Source: Flavobacterium sp.
Lineage (GTDB): Bacteria; Bacteroidota; Bacteroidia; Flavobacteriales; Flavobacteriaceae
Direction of reading: 5' to 3'
Assembly (NCBI RefSeq): GCF_017744675.1
Contig: NZ_JAGIAV010000001.1
Location: 583,666 to 647,665, forward strand
Length of the DNA stretch: 64,000 nucleotides
The position numbers and the translations under genes were made by a program. How positions within the stretch are numbered: the stretch's first letter is position 1; every line of letters begins with the position of its first letter. Shown one piece after another: positions 32,596-39,879 of the stretch. A model generated the notes under the pieces. The model had not been told where the DNA came from, made no database searches, and saw nothing but the letters and a program-made list of their open reading frames with translations.

Positions 32596-33372
32596 TCAAT
32601 TATCATAAGCCTTAAGATTCAAAAGTTCTTCAATTGAAACGATTTGATATTTATTTTGTTGTAAAAATTGCAAAAACTGTTCCAAGACCAAAACAGAATG
32701 TGCTCCTGAATCATGCAAAAGTACAATTCCACCAGGAGAAACGCGTTTTTTAATCCGATTCAAAATTAATTCCACATCTGTAGTTCCTCCGTCAAGCGAA
32801 CGAATATTCCAACCGATAACTGTGTGTCCCGTTATTTTTAAAGCTCTTCGAATCGAAGGCGTCGTAACTCCATAAGGCGGACGAAAAAAGTTGATTTTTT
32901 TGGAAGTGAATTTCTCCAGAAGTTCATCTGTTTTCTGAAGTTCTTCGGTTATTCTTTTGGCATTATAAAAATCAAAAAAGGTAGAATGGGAGTACGAATG
33001 ATTTCCAACCAAATGACCTTCAGAAATTACTTTTTGAAGAATTTCAGGATGTGTTTCGATATTTTTTCCAATGCAGAAAAAAGTCGCTTTGGCATTGTAT
33101 TTTTTCAGCAATTCTAAAACCTCCAAAGTATAAACGCTCGGACCGTCATCAAAAGTAAGTGCAATTTTATTTTCTGTTTCTAATGGATTATTGCAAAACG
33201 CCTTTACATGATAATTCGAAGAAATTCTAGCAGAACCAAAAGCATTAATTCCAATCCAAATTAGAATTATAACTACGAACCACAGAAAATGAATTGCGTA
33301 ATGCAGCTTCAGAAGAAACAATAAAAGCAATAAAAAGATAAAAAACAGCGATATGTTTTTATGCGTTATCAT
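32596..33372 (-). CDS. NodB-type polysaccharide deacetylase
   Basis: A 258-residue protein with two hydrophobic segments at the N-terminus (about 7-40) and a NodB domain. Motif 1 is LTFDDGPS (D75, D76 metal and base), motif 2 HSYSHS (H125, H129 metal ligands), and motif 3 FRPPYG. Such enzymes remove N- or O-acetyl groups from glycans. Its place among the pigment genes (4-base overlap with the chain-length-factor-like gene) points to deacylation of a cluster product or a shared regulon; substrate unknown. Confidence 0.88.
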   Translation of the reverse strand: MITHKNISLFFIFLLLLLFLLKLHYAIHFLWFVVIILIWIGINAFGSARISSNYHVKAFCNNPLETENKIALTFDDGPSVYTLEVLELLKKYNAKATFFCIGKNIETHPEILQKVISEGHLVGNHSYSHSTFFDFYNAKRITEELQKTDELLEKFTSKKINFFRPPYGVTTPSIRRALKITGHTVIGWNIRSLDGGTTDVELILNRIKKRVSPGGIVLLHDSGAHSVLVLEQFLQFLQQNKYQIVSIEELLNLKAYDN

Positions 33373-34430
33373 TTTGACAGCAGCGTAAAACTATGGTTTT
33401 TCCCGTTTAATTGATTGTATAATAAAATCGTTTTATAGCTTGGTTTTTCAACAGCATTTACTTTTACGATTTCTGGAATTTCCTGCGTTTTTAAAATTTT
33501 AGACGCTATCCAAAAAGCAAAAGCCGAAGCGGTATCATATTCGCCGCTCAAATGTTTGTAATACAAAACAGGAATTTGAGCAAATGTATTTTCAGCAAGA
33601 TTTTTATAATAATTTTCAAAATTGGCATTTCCGTCAAAACCTAGAACCAAAACGTCGATATCTGAAATGTCTAAATTATTTGCTTGTAGAAAAGATTTGG
33701 TCGCTGTTTCAATTTCGTTTTCTTCTAAAGTATTTACAATAGAAACATCAAGAAGTTCAGCATACGTATTTTCTTTTCTTTCGTTTTCTAAAACAAAAAA
33801 ACTGGCGCCTTCACCATAAACCGCTCCACTTGTAGTAGAAGTCAGAACATCGTACGGACTAGAATTATCCTTTTTAATGCGTCCGTTTAGTTTGAAAAGA
33901 GCAGTAGTATAATCGCCATTTTCATCAACTCCGCCCACTAAAATTGAATTGGCTTCCTCTTCTTCAATCTGCATTTTAGCATCAATAAGGGCCGATTCAA
34001 AAGAAACTGCACCATTTACATACGTAAAATTATAGCCTTTACATTGCTGTAGTAGCGCAATCTGTGCACCAACCGTATTATGAGTAGATTGAATAAAAGA
34101 AGTCGGAGTTAGAAACTCTTCGTTATTATCTAAAATGCTTTTTAGGAATTTTTCAGAATCTTCGATACAGCCTAAACCCGTTCCAGTAATAATGGCATCA
34201 ACGTTTTCTACGTTTGCGTCTTTCATAGCCAAAGCCGAAGCCACGATGCCGTTTTTTACACCTTTTGCCATACGTCGGCTGGCAGCTGGCGAAATATATT
34301 CTTTGTACGCTGGCGGAACAATTGCCAGTACATTTTCGTCATGATTTACAACAGCTTCTTCCAAAAAAACAGTATCAAATGTTTTTTGAGTCGAAATACA
34401 GCCTACTCCATTTATATATGTTTTTTTCAT
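33369..34430 (-). CDS. Cysteine-less ketosynthase partner (chain-length-factor-like)
   Basis: A 353-residue protein of the ketosynthase fold that lacks the nucleophile: where active enzymes read ACxS, it reads VNGAVSFESAL. The catalytic histidine motifs (HGTxT, GHT) are also lost (GFDGNAN, KHLSGEYDTA). Type II polyketide systems pair such a subunit with an active ketosynthase; the aryl-polyene KS/CLF pair ApeO/ApeC is the model. Its start overlaps the stop of the active ketosynthase gene (TAATG at 34428-34432), the classic sign of a co-translated heterodimer. Confidence 0.82.
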   Translation of the reverse strand: MKKTYINGVGCISTQKTFDTVFLEEAVVNHDENVLAIVPPAYKEYISPAASRRMAKGVKNGIVASALAMKDANVENVDAIITGTGLGCIEDSEKFLKSILDNNEEFLTPTSFIQSTHNTVGAQIALLQQCKGYNFTYVNGAVSFESALIDAKMQIEEEEANSILVGGVDENGDYTTALFKLNGRIKKDNSSPYDVLTSTTSGAVYGEGASFFVLENERKENTYAELLDVSIVNTLEENEIETATKSFLQANNLDISDIDVLVLGFDGNANFENYYKNLAENTFAQIPVLYYKHLSGEYDTASAFAFWIASKILKTQEIPEIVKVNAVEKPSYKTILLYNQLNGKNHSFTLLSK

Positions 34431-35629
34431 TAGCTTTTTGAAAATATAAGGGTTGAGCAGTTTCCTCCAAAACCAAAAGAGTTGGATAAAACGTGTTCGA
34501 TGTTTTTGTTTTTTAAAGTAGTCTGCGGTTTCAAATCAAATTCTTCCATCGGAATTTCAAAATTCAAGTTCGGATAAACCACATTATTTTGAATCGCCAA
34601 AACACTGTAAACAGCTTCAATCGCAGCCGCAGCCGCCAATGTATGTCCCGTAAAAGGTTTTGTGGAACTGAAATCTGGAACTTTTTCGTTTTCATAAATT
34701 CGAAGCAAAGCTCTTCCTTCTGATAAATCGTTGTTTGGCGTTGCTGTTCCGTGTACATTGATGTAATCAATTTCAGAAGGTTTTAAACCCGAAATATCAA
34801 ATGCTTTTTTCATAGCCAAAAATGCTCCGTCTCCATTTTCTGAAGAGGCAGTTTGGTGGTAAGCATCATTTGCATTTCCGTAACCAGAAACTCTTGCCAA
34901 AACTTTTTTGTTTTGTTTCGCAACAATTTCATCCGATTCTAAAACCAAAAAGGCAGCTGCTTCTCCAAGATTTAATCCTTTTCTGGTATTGTCAAAAGGT
35001 TTGTTATAATCGTCTGATAAAATCATCAAAGTCTTAAATCCGTTGATGGTGAATTTTGCTAAAGCATCGGCACCGCCCACGATTACACGATCTAATTTCC
35101 CCGTTTTGATTAATCTTGCACCCAGCATAATCGAATTGGCTGCAGAAGAACAAGCGGTACTAATGGTTGTCACCATTCCTTTTAAACCTAATTCTTCGGC
35201 AATTTTTTCAGCAACATCGCCGCCGTCGTGACAAGTGATATATTTAACCAATTCTGGTTTTTCGAAATAATCGTAATAATGTCTTTCCGTCATATCCATT
35301 CCGCCCACGCTTGTAGCAGAGATAAGTCCGGTTCTAAATTCATTTATATCGGTAATGCCAGCATTTTCAACAGCTTGTTTTGCTGCCAAAGTGCCAATCA
35401 TAGCAGTTCTGGAGAAATTGTTATCCTCATTTAATTTCAGTTCAGCAACAAGATCTTCATTGGTTTTTTTGATTTCGCCAACTTTAATTACATCTGCGTG
35501 AACAGTAGCTATATTTTGAATACGAGAAATACCGATCTTGTTTTCGATCAACGAAATATAATTTTCCTCAACCGAATTACCAATCGCAGAGATAATTCCC
35601 ATTCCCGTTATTGCAACACCTCTTGTCAT
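34430..35629 (-). CDS. Beta-ketoacyl-ACP synthase (FabF-like, active)
   Basis: A 399-residue condensing enzyme with the full triad: C160 in TISTACSSAA, H293 in VHGTATP and H329 in FTGHTLAAA. It should carry out decarboxylative condensation with malonyl-ACP for polyene elongation, together with the cysteine-less partner encoded by the following overlapping gene. Start ATG at 35629 gives the standard MTRGVAITGMG beginning. A 140-base gap filled with inverted repeats separates it from the ACP gene upstream. Confidence 0.93.
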   Translation of the reverse strand: MTRGVAITGMGIISAIGNSVEENYISLIENKIGISRIQNIATVHADVIKVGEIKKTNEDLVAELKLNEDNNFSRTAMIGTLAAKQAVENAGITDINEFRTGLISATSVGGMDMTERHYYDYFEKPELVKYITCHDGGDVAEKIAEELGLKGMVTTISTACSSAANSIMLGARLIKTGKLDRVIVGGADALAKFTINGFKTLMILSDDYNKPFDNTRKGLNLGEAAAFLVLESDEIVAKQNKKVLARVSGYGNANDAYHQTASSENGDGAFLAMKKAFDISGLKPSEIDYINVHGTATPNNDLSEGRALLRIYENEKVPDFSSTKPFTGHTLAAAAAIEAVYSVLAIQNNVVYPNLNFEIPMEEFDLKPQTTLKNKNIEHVLSNSFGFGGNCSTLIFSKS

Positions 35630-35630
35630 T

Positions 35631-35769
35631 TTAGATTTTAGATTTATGATTTTAGATTTTCTTGAACTTTGTCAAAGTTTAAAACTTTGACAAAGTTGAT
35701 GTTGTATCTGAATTAGATTTTAATATTTCGGTTTAAGAAATCTAAAATCTAAAGTCTGAAATCTAAAAT
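35631..35769. repeat. Nested inverted repeats between ACP and ketosynthase genes
   Basis: AACTTTGTCAAAGTTT (35665-35680) and AAACTTTGACAAAGTT (35682-35697) are perfect 16-base inverted arms around a single A, and each arm is itself nearly palindromic. Outside them, several TTTTAGATTT copies at 35631-35662 oppose AAATCTAAAA copies at 35738-35769, so the whole gap folds back on itself. The mRNA of the ACP-ketosynthase transcript would carry this structure. Confidence 0.75.
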
Positions 35770-36027
35770 TTATTTAGTTCTGTTAGCGCTAATGTAAGCC
35801 GCCATCGTTTCGATTGATTGGAAAATTGATTTTCCTTCTTTTGGGTCAACCAATTTAATTCCGTAATCTTTATCTAAAATCACGATCAATTCAAGTGCAT
35901 CAATCGAGTCTAAACCTAAACCGTCTCCAAACAAAGGATCGTTATCTGCAATGTCTTCAATTGCGATATCTTCAAGGTTTAAAGTAGTTATGATTTTATT
36001 TTTTAATTCTTCTTTTAATGCTTCCAT
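35770..36027 (-). CDS. Acyl carrier protein (pigment cluster, ACP 1)
   Basis: An 85-residue acyl carrier protein: helical, acidic, with the phosphopantetheine attachment serine S41 in GLGLDSIDALEL (the usual DSL is DSI here). It carries the growing or starter acyl chain. It is 2 bases downstream of the half-ketosynthase gene. A second ACP is encoded at 47537; two different ACPs are also found in E. coli aryl-polyene clusters, where they have separate jobs. Confidence 0.93.
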   Translation of the reverse strand: MEALKEELKNKIITTLNLEDIAIEDIADNDPLFGDGLGLDSIDALELIVILDKDYGIKLVDPKEGKSIFQSIETMAAYISANRTK

Positions 36028-36029
36028 GC

Positions 36030-36668
36030 TTATTTATTGTATAATGTATTGATAGTTTCGTTTGTATATTTCTCGTTTTCTTCTTTACTGATGATGCAAA
36101 GAAACGCTTTATAATTGTCATTGTAAAATTCTACCCAACCACAAAGAACTGAATCTGCTTTATTTGTGTTTAACAAAATTCTAGAATAGTTCAACAAAAA
36201 TTCAGAATTGAAAGCATCAAATATAAAAAAAGAATTTTCACTTTTTAGCTGATGGCGTATACTTATTTCGCCCAAACAAATATTTGGCAGTGTATAAACA
36301 AAGACTGCCGGACTCGGAAAATAGTTTTCTTTGTCTGAAATGGATTCCTGGTATTTTACATCGGTATCTAGGCTAGAAGACTTATTCGCCAAAACCAATG
36401 CGATATTATTTTCCTGTTCCGTTGAGGTAATCGGACTCAAAAGCAGTTCTGAACCTAAAAAAGCCAGTTTGCTTAAAGCATCCATTTTGAAAAACTTTGG
36501 ATATTGCATTTCAAAATTACGATACGCTTGTTTGGCAAAATCTGCAAAATCGGTTGGTTCAATTTTGAAAATAGAAGTTCCGTTCAAAACAATTTCGTTG
36601 TTTTCGATTTTGATGTAGGATTGTATGTTGGTTTTGTTTTGAGTCATTTGTTTTGATAATGGATTCAT
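36030..36668 (-). CDS. Half-size ketosynthase-like protein (KS N-terminal domain only)
   Basis: A 212-residue protein that resembles only the N-terminal half of a ketosynthase: KMDALSKLAFLGSELLL, ALVLANKSSSLDTDVKYQES and FPSPAVFVYTLPNICLGEI match the region up to the active-site cysteine, but neither cysteine nor histidines are present. It corresponds to the PF13723-like (ketoacyl-synthase-like N-terminal) family, recalled from memory. A structural or carrier-binding role in the elongation complex is likely. It adjoins a lipoprotein gene upstream with no gap and the ACP gene downstream with 2 bases. Confidence 0.78.
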   Translation of the reverse strand: MNPLSKQMTQNKTNIQSYIKIENNEIVLNGTSIFKIEPTDFADFAKQAYRNFEMQYPKFFKMDALSKLAFLGSELLLSPITSTEQENNIALVLANKSSSLDTDVKYQESISDKENYFPSPAVFVYTLPNICLGEISIRHQLKSENSFFIFDAFNSEFLLNYSRILLNTNKADSVLCGWVEFYNDNYKAFLCIISKEENEKYTNETINTLYNK

Positions 36669-37352
36669 TTATGAAACCCAAGTTTGAATAATTTTATTTA
36701 CTCTCCATTTTCCGGTTTTATTTTCTATTAAAATAAGAAAACCTCTTCCGCATCTTCCACCACCACAAGAAGCACCAGCTGATAAAATTCCTGATTTTTT
36801 TGTTTTATCAAATTGAATTCTGGATATAAAAATAGTTCCAACAGGTATCAAAGAATTACTGTTATCGTTTAAGTTCCATTCTTTTTCATGAAGATACTTG
36901 GAAGTACTTTCAAAACGAAACTTTTTATTCTTCTTAAATGGTTTTAAATCAAATTTAAATTCTTCACCTTCTTTTAAAGTATCATATGAAAATTTTGAAA
37001 GCTCAACTTCTTTAGAAATCATTTCTGTTTCGAAAGAACTAATCTTTCCAATATGATCATAAACACCTAATAAGATTCTTTTTTTGTCATTTTTTATGCT
37101 GTCTGTATAACGCCAGTACTTCTTTAATTCTGCAGTATGTCCTGTTGTGTCTTCTTTATTTGTTTTTTCATTGAATTTTGGTGGAGGTGGAGGAGAAATA
37201 ATTCTCCGATCCATATAAATGGAATCCACAATTTCGACAAAAACAGTATTTAAAACCTCTTTTTCAAATTCAGATTTAGGCACTTCTTTCTTCTTACATC
37301 CAAAAGATGAAAGAATGGTGAGTGTTATAAATATGAATTTTGATAGCTTCAT
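36669..37352 (-). CDS. Hypothetical lipoprotein
   Basis: A 227-residue lipoprotein (lipobox SSFGC, C19, then KKKEVPKSE). No family recognised. Two features stand out: a proline run in RRIISPPPPPKF (about 53-64) and a C-terminal cysteine/glycine cluster ASCGGGRCGRGF that could bind metal or form disulfides. It is directly followed by the half-ketosynthase gene. It has no evident pigment function and may have been inserted in the cluster; it is divergent from the small + strand gene at 37424. Confidence 0.7.
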   Translation of the reverse strand: MKLSKFIFITLTILSSFGCKKKEVPKSEFEKEVLNTVFVEIVDSIYMDRRIISPPPPPKFNEKTNKEDTTGHTAELKKYWRYTDSIKNDKKRILLGVYDHIGKISSFETEMISKEVELSKFSYDTLKEGEEFKFDLKPFKKNKKFRFESTSKYLHEKEWNLNDNSNSLIPVGTIFISRIQFDKTKKSGILSAGASCGGGRCGRGFLILIENKTGKWRVNKIIQTWVS

Positions 37353-37369
37353 TTTTTAATTAACTATTG

Positions 37370-37394
37370 AACTTGTAAGATTTATTTACAAGTT
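37370..37394. promoter_or_regulatory. Perfect 9-bp inverted repeat, candidate operator
   Basis: AACTTGTAA (37370-37378) and TTACAAGTT (37386-37394) face each other over 7 bases in the divergent gap between the lipoprotein gene and the small + strand ORF. The right arm overlaps where the -33 region of the + strand promoter would be. Confidence 0.45.
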
Positions 37395-37408
37395 GGAATT
37401 AAATTTTA

Positions 37409-37416
37409 TAGATTTG
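37409..37416 (+). promoter_or_regulatory. -7 element for the small + strand gene
   Basis: TAGATTTG matches TAnnTTTG and ends 7 bases before the ATG at 37424; TTG at 37393-37395 is only 13 bases upstream, shorter than ideal. Confidence 0.4.
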
Positions 37417-37423
37417 ATATCTC

Positions 37424-37609
37424 ATGAAATTCTACGAAAAATATCCAGTATTAAAACAAAAAGGCTTTTTATCAAAAGTGCTTGTTGATACTGTATATTC
37501 TACCATGAATTTAGAGAATCAAAATGTTTCAAAAATTAAAATCATTAAAATTGTTGATACTATTTTAAAAGAAAGAGAATTAAATGGTTCAGCATTCTTT
37601 AATAAATAG
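37424..37609 (+). CDS. Possible small gene on the opposite strand inside the pigment cluster
   Basis: A 61-residue reading frame lying in a true gap (37353-37621), not opposite a gene. The product (KFYEKYPVLKQKGFLSKVLV at the start, then KIKIIKIVDTILKERELNG) is balanced in charge and hydrophobicity, unlike random AT-rich translation. A -7 box and an inverted repeat lie just upstream. No family is recognised. It is the only + strand candidate within the 33-kb cluster and might encode a small regulator; a chance ORF cannot be excluded. Confidence 0.45.
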   Translation: MKFYEKYPVLKQKGFLSKVLVDTVYSTMNLENQNVSKIKIIKIVDTILKERELNGSAFFNK

Positions 37610-37621
37610 TTTTGTTATTAT

Positions 37622-38761
37622 CTATTTCATTTTCTCAAAAACCACAGCCGTATTACAACCTCCAAAACCAGAAGCTGTTTTCAGGAAATATTCAATATTT
37701 TTTTCTCCATTTTTCTCAATTACATTGATAGATTCGCTTACACCGATTTCATCAAAACCTTTTGATTCAAAAAGCATATTTTGATTGGCAGATTCTATCG
37801 CAATTACTGTTTCTAATAATCCCGAAGCGCCTAAGGTGTGACCGTAAAATCCTTTTAAACTATTTACAGGAACATTTTGCAAATCCAGACGATTTAAAGC
37901 AATCGCTTCCATTTCGTCGTTATAAGGAGTTGCGGTTCCGTGGGTTGAAATATAATCTAATTGGTTCGCTTCAATTTGAGCTTCTTTCAAAGCATTCTGA
38001 ATACTTCTAAACAAACCTTCGCCTGTTCTTGAAGGACCCGAAATATGATTTGCGTCGTTTATCGAACTGTCGCCAATCGCTTTTATTTTAGCAGTTGCCG
38101 GATTCGCCGAAACTAAAACAGCTGCAGTCGCTTCGCCTAAACTTACACCGGTTCTATTTTTAGAATACGGTTTGCAAGGTGCTTCGCTCATCGCTTGAAA
38201 AGCGTTAAAACCAGACAAAACAAATTCAGAAACTTCGTCGCCAGCCACAACAAAAATGTTATCATAAAGTTCAGATTGAATCATTCTTTTAGCAACAGAA
38301 ACTGCTAAAATTCCAGAAACGCAAGCATTTGAAACGACAATTGGCTGTGTTTTAAACTTGAAGAAATCGGCAACGTTTTTTGCCAAAACATCTAAATGTG
38401 CGTTGTTAAAACTTTCTTCTGAATTATGCTGTAAAGCGGTTACATTTCCTTTTGTAGTAGAAAGTATAAAAGCAGTTTTTGAGTTTAATTCGACTTTAGA
38501 ATTTTTGATAATCGGCTCTAAAGCCAAAATCATCATTTTTTCTAAACGGGAATATTTTGTTTCAGTGCTGATTTTTGCAAAAGCACTGTTTATTTTTTCA
38601 TCGCTGATAATCGAAGCATAAAACGGATTTGGCATCAAAGAGATATCATTATGAAGCTGAATTCCAGAATCTCCACGAAGAATCGCTTCAATGTTCGATT
38701 GAACATCAAAACCTAAAGGCGTAACACAATTCGTTTCTGTAATGTATATTTCTCTTAACAT
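37622..38761 (-). CDS. Beta-ketoacyl-ACP synthase (second active ketosynthase)
   Basis: A 379-residue condensing enzyme counted from the ATG at 38761; an in-frame TTG at 38785 lies upstream in repeat DNA and is not used, since LREIYITETNCVTPLGF is the natural beginning. C147 (SNACVSG), the HGTATP histidine and FYGHTLGASG are all present, so it is active. Sequence differs clearly from the ketosynthases at 34430 and 47784, so the three probably handle different chain lengths or starter units. It lies 93 bases downstream of the 38879 gene. Confidence 0.92.
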   Translation of the reverse strand: MLREIYITETNCVTPLGFDVQSNIEAILRGDSGIQLHNDISLMPNPFYASIISDEKINSAFAKISTETKYSRLEKMMILALEPIIKNSKVELNSKTAFILSTTKGNVTALQHNSEESFNNAHLDVLAKNVADFFKFKTQPIVVSNACVSGILAVSVAKRMIQSELYDNIFVVAGDEVSEFVLSGFNAFQAMSEAPCKPYSKNRTGVSLGEATAAVLVSANPATAKIKAIGDSSINDANHISGPSRTGEGLFRSIQNALKEAQIEANQLDYISTHGTATPYNDEMEAIALNRLDLQNVPVNSLKGFYGHTLGASGLLETVIAIESANQNMLFESKGFDEIGVSESINVIEKNGEKNIEYFLKTASGFGGCNTAVVFEKMK

Positions 38762-38782
38762 TTTAAATTTCGATTTCTCCTG

Positions 38783-38801
38783 CAAGGTTTTTAAAACCTT
38801 G
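38783..38801. repeat. Palindrome CAAGGTTTT-T-AAAACCTTG
   Basis: Nine-base arms around one T, just upstream of the ketosynthase start. Followed (to 38870) by ACGCAGATTTTACAGACTTA, a relative of the CACAGATT repeats. Confidence 0.6.
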
Positions 38802-38878
38802 TAGGTATGTTTATTTTAAGCTTTATCTGAAAAAAGGTCTCACGCAGATTTTACAGACTTAGGCAGATTTAATTACTT

Positions 38879-39460
38879 TTATTGTCTAACTTCCATTCTG
38901 TCTTTATAGTTTAGAAAATTAGAAAACTCCCGAACTACTGCTATTATTTCTTCAGATGGATAATCTAGATCATCCAAATTTATTGTTTTTGTTTTTGAAT
39001 CATTTCTGTGAATAACTAAAATTGTCGTTTTTCTTCCTCTTTTTTCTTTTCGTGTACTTAATTCAACAAACTTAATCTGATTCCAATCCCAAAATTTTAA
39101 AGGAGAAAATGGTAAGATTGATTTTCGCATCCAGATTCCTTTACTATTAAAATTTAGTATCGGATCATCGTCAAAAAGATTAATCCAACTTAAAAAAGCA
39201 ATAAAAATGGATATAAAGAAGATGATATTGTATAAAATATTTGAATTAAATTTCTTCCAATGAAGAAGTTCATTTGAAAAACTACAAAAAATAAAAAATG
39301 GAATAGCAGTAAAAATTACTATTGCAAAAATTGAATTTAATAGAGATCCTTTTACTGTTACTTCTTTTTTAGTATTCAAATTATCTAAAATTTTAGGAAT
39401 ATTAATTCGTGAATTCGTGGCTAAAAAAACTATTTCAACAACCCAACTTTTCGTTTCCAT
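38879..39460 (-). CDS. Small membrane protein with PH-like domain (STM3941-like)
   Basis: Up to 193 residues, two membrane helices (about 42-62 and 75-95) followed by a domain with NFNSKGIWMRKSILPFSPLKFWDWNQIKFVEL as main feature (about 124-155; pattern of bacterial PH-like, STM3941-type proteins). The long start at 39460 runs through a CACGAATT repeat (giving FLATNSRINI), so I prefer the TTG at 39379 (LNTKKEVTVKGS), which gives 166 residues. It is inserted between thioesterase and ketosynthase genes and has no obvious pigment role. Confidence 0.65.
   Translation of the reverse strand: METKSWVVEIVFLATNSRINIPKILDNLNTKKEVTVKGSLLNSIFAIVIFTAIPFFIFCSFSNELLHWKKFNSNILYNIIFFISIFIAFLSWINLFDDDPILNFNSKGIWMRKSILPFSPLKFWDWNQIKFVELSTRKEKRGRKTTILVIHRNDSKTKTINLDDLDYPSEEIIAVVREFSNFLNYKDRMEVRQ
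39404..39421. repeat. Half element of the CACGAATT family
   Basis: AATTCGTGAATTCGTGGC is an exact copy of the right end of the 56180-56284 element. The other half is missing. Confidence 0.7.
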
Positions 39461-39879
39461 TCCTCATAAAAAGGAGGATTCGTCAGCATTAAATTTCCAT
39501 CTTTATCTAAAAAAACCTGAGTTGTTTCGCCTGTGCAGGCCACTTCTCCTTTATCATCAATAATTTTAAAACGATAAATCATTTTGGCGGCTGGTGTGTC
39601 CACAACCGTTGTTTCAATTGTTACCACATCACCATAACGCAAAGACAATTTATGTTCGCAAGTCGATTTTACAATCGGCGTGGTGTAACCCGTTTTGGCA
39701 ATATCCAAATAAGTAAGTCCGTGCTGGCGGCCAAACGCTTCTCGTCCATCTTCGAAATACGTGATATAATTGCCGTGCCAAACAATTCCAAGCGGATCTG
39801 TTTCGTTAAAACGAATCCTAATTTCGTGAGAAACGGTTAGATCTGTAGCTTCTTTAAACTGCTCTTTTCTTTTTATCAT
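39430..39879 (-). CDS. Hotdog acyl-thioesterase (4HBT type)
   Basis: A 149-residue hotdog enzyme with the thioesterase signature RFNETDPLGIVWHGNYITYFEDGRE; the catalytic aspartate is D28. It is expected to release or proofread acyl chains from ACP/CoA, a standard component of aryl-polyene clusters. It overlaps the upstream ABC permease gene by 26 bases, which supports co-translation. The exact substrate (polyene, coumaroyl or alkyl chain for the resorcinol) is not visible. Confidence 0.9.
   Translation of the reverse strand: MIKRKEQFKEATDLTVSHEIRIRFNETDPLGIVWHGNYITYFEDGREAFGRQHGLTYLDIAKTGYTTPIVKSTCEHKLSLRYGDVVTIETTVVDTPAAKMIYRFKIIDDKGEVACTGETTQVFLDKDGNLMLTNPPFYEEWKRKVGLLK

Noticed and set aside
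37353..37423. Possible attachment site or integration point at the inserted lipoprotein/small gene
   Set aside because: No tRNA gene, integrase or flanking direct repeat; the inverted repeat is better explained as an operator.
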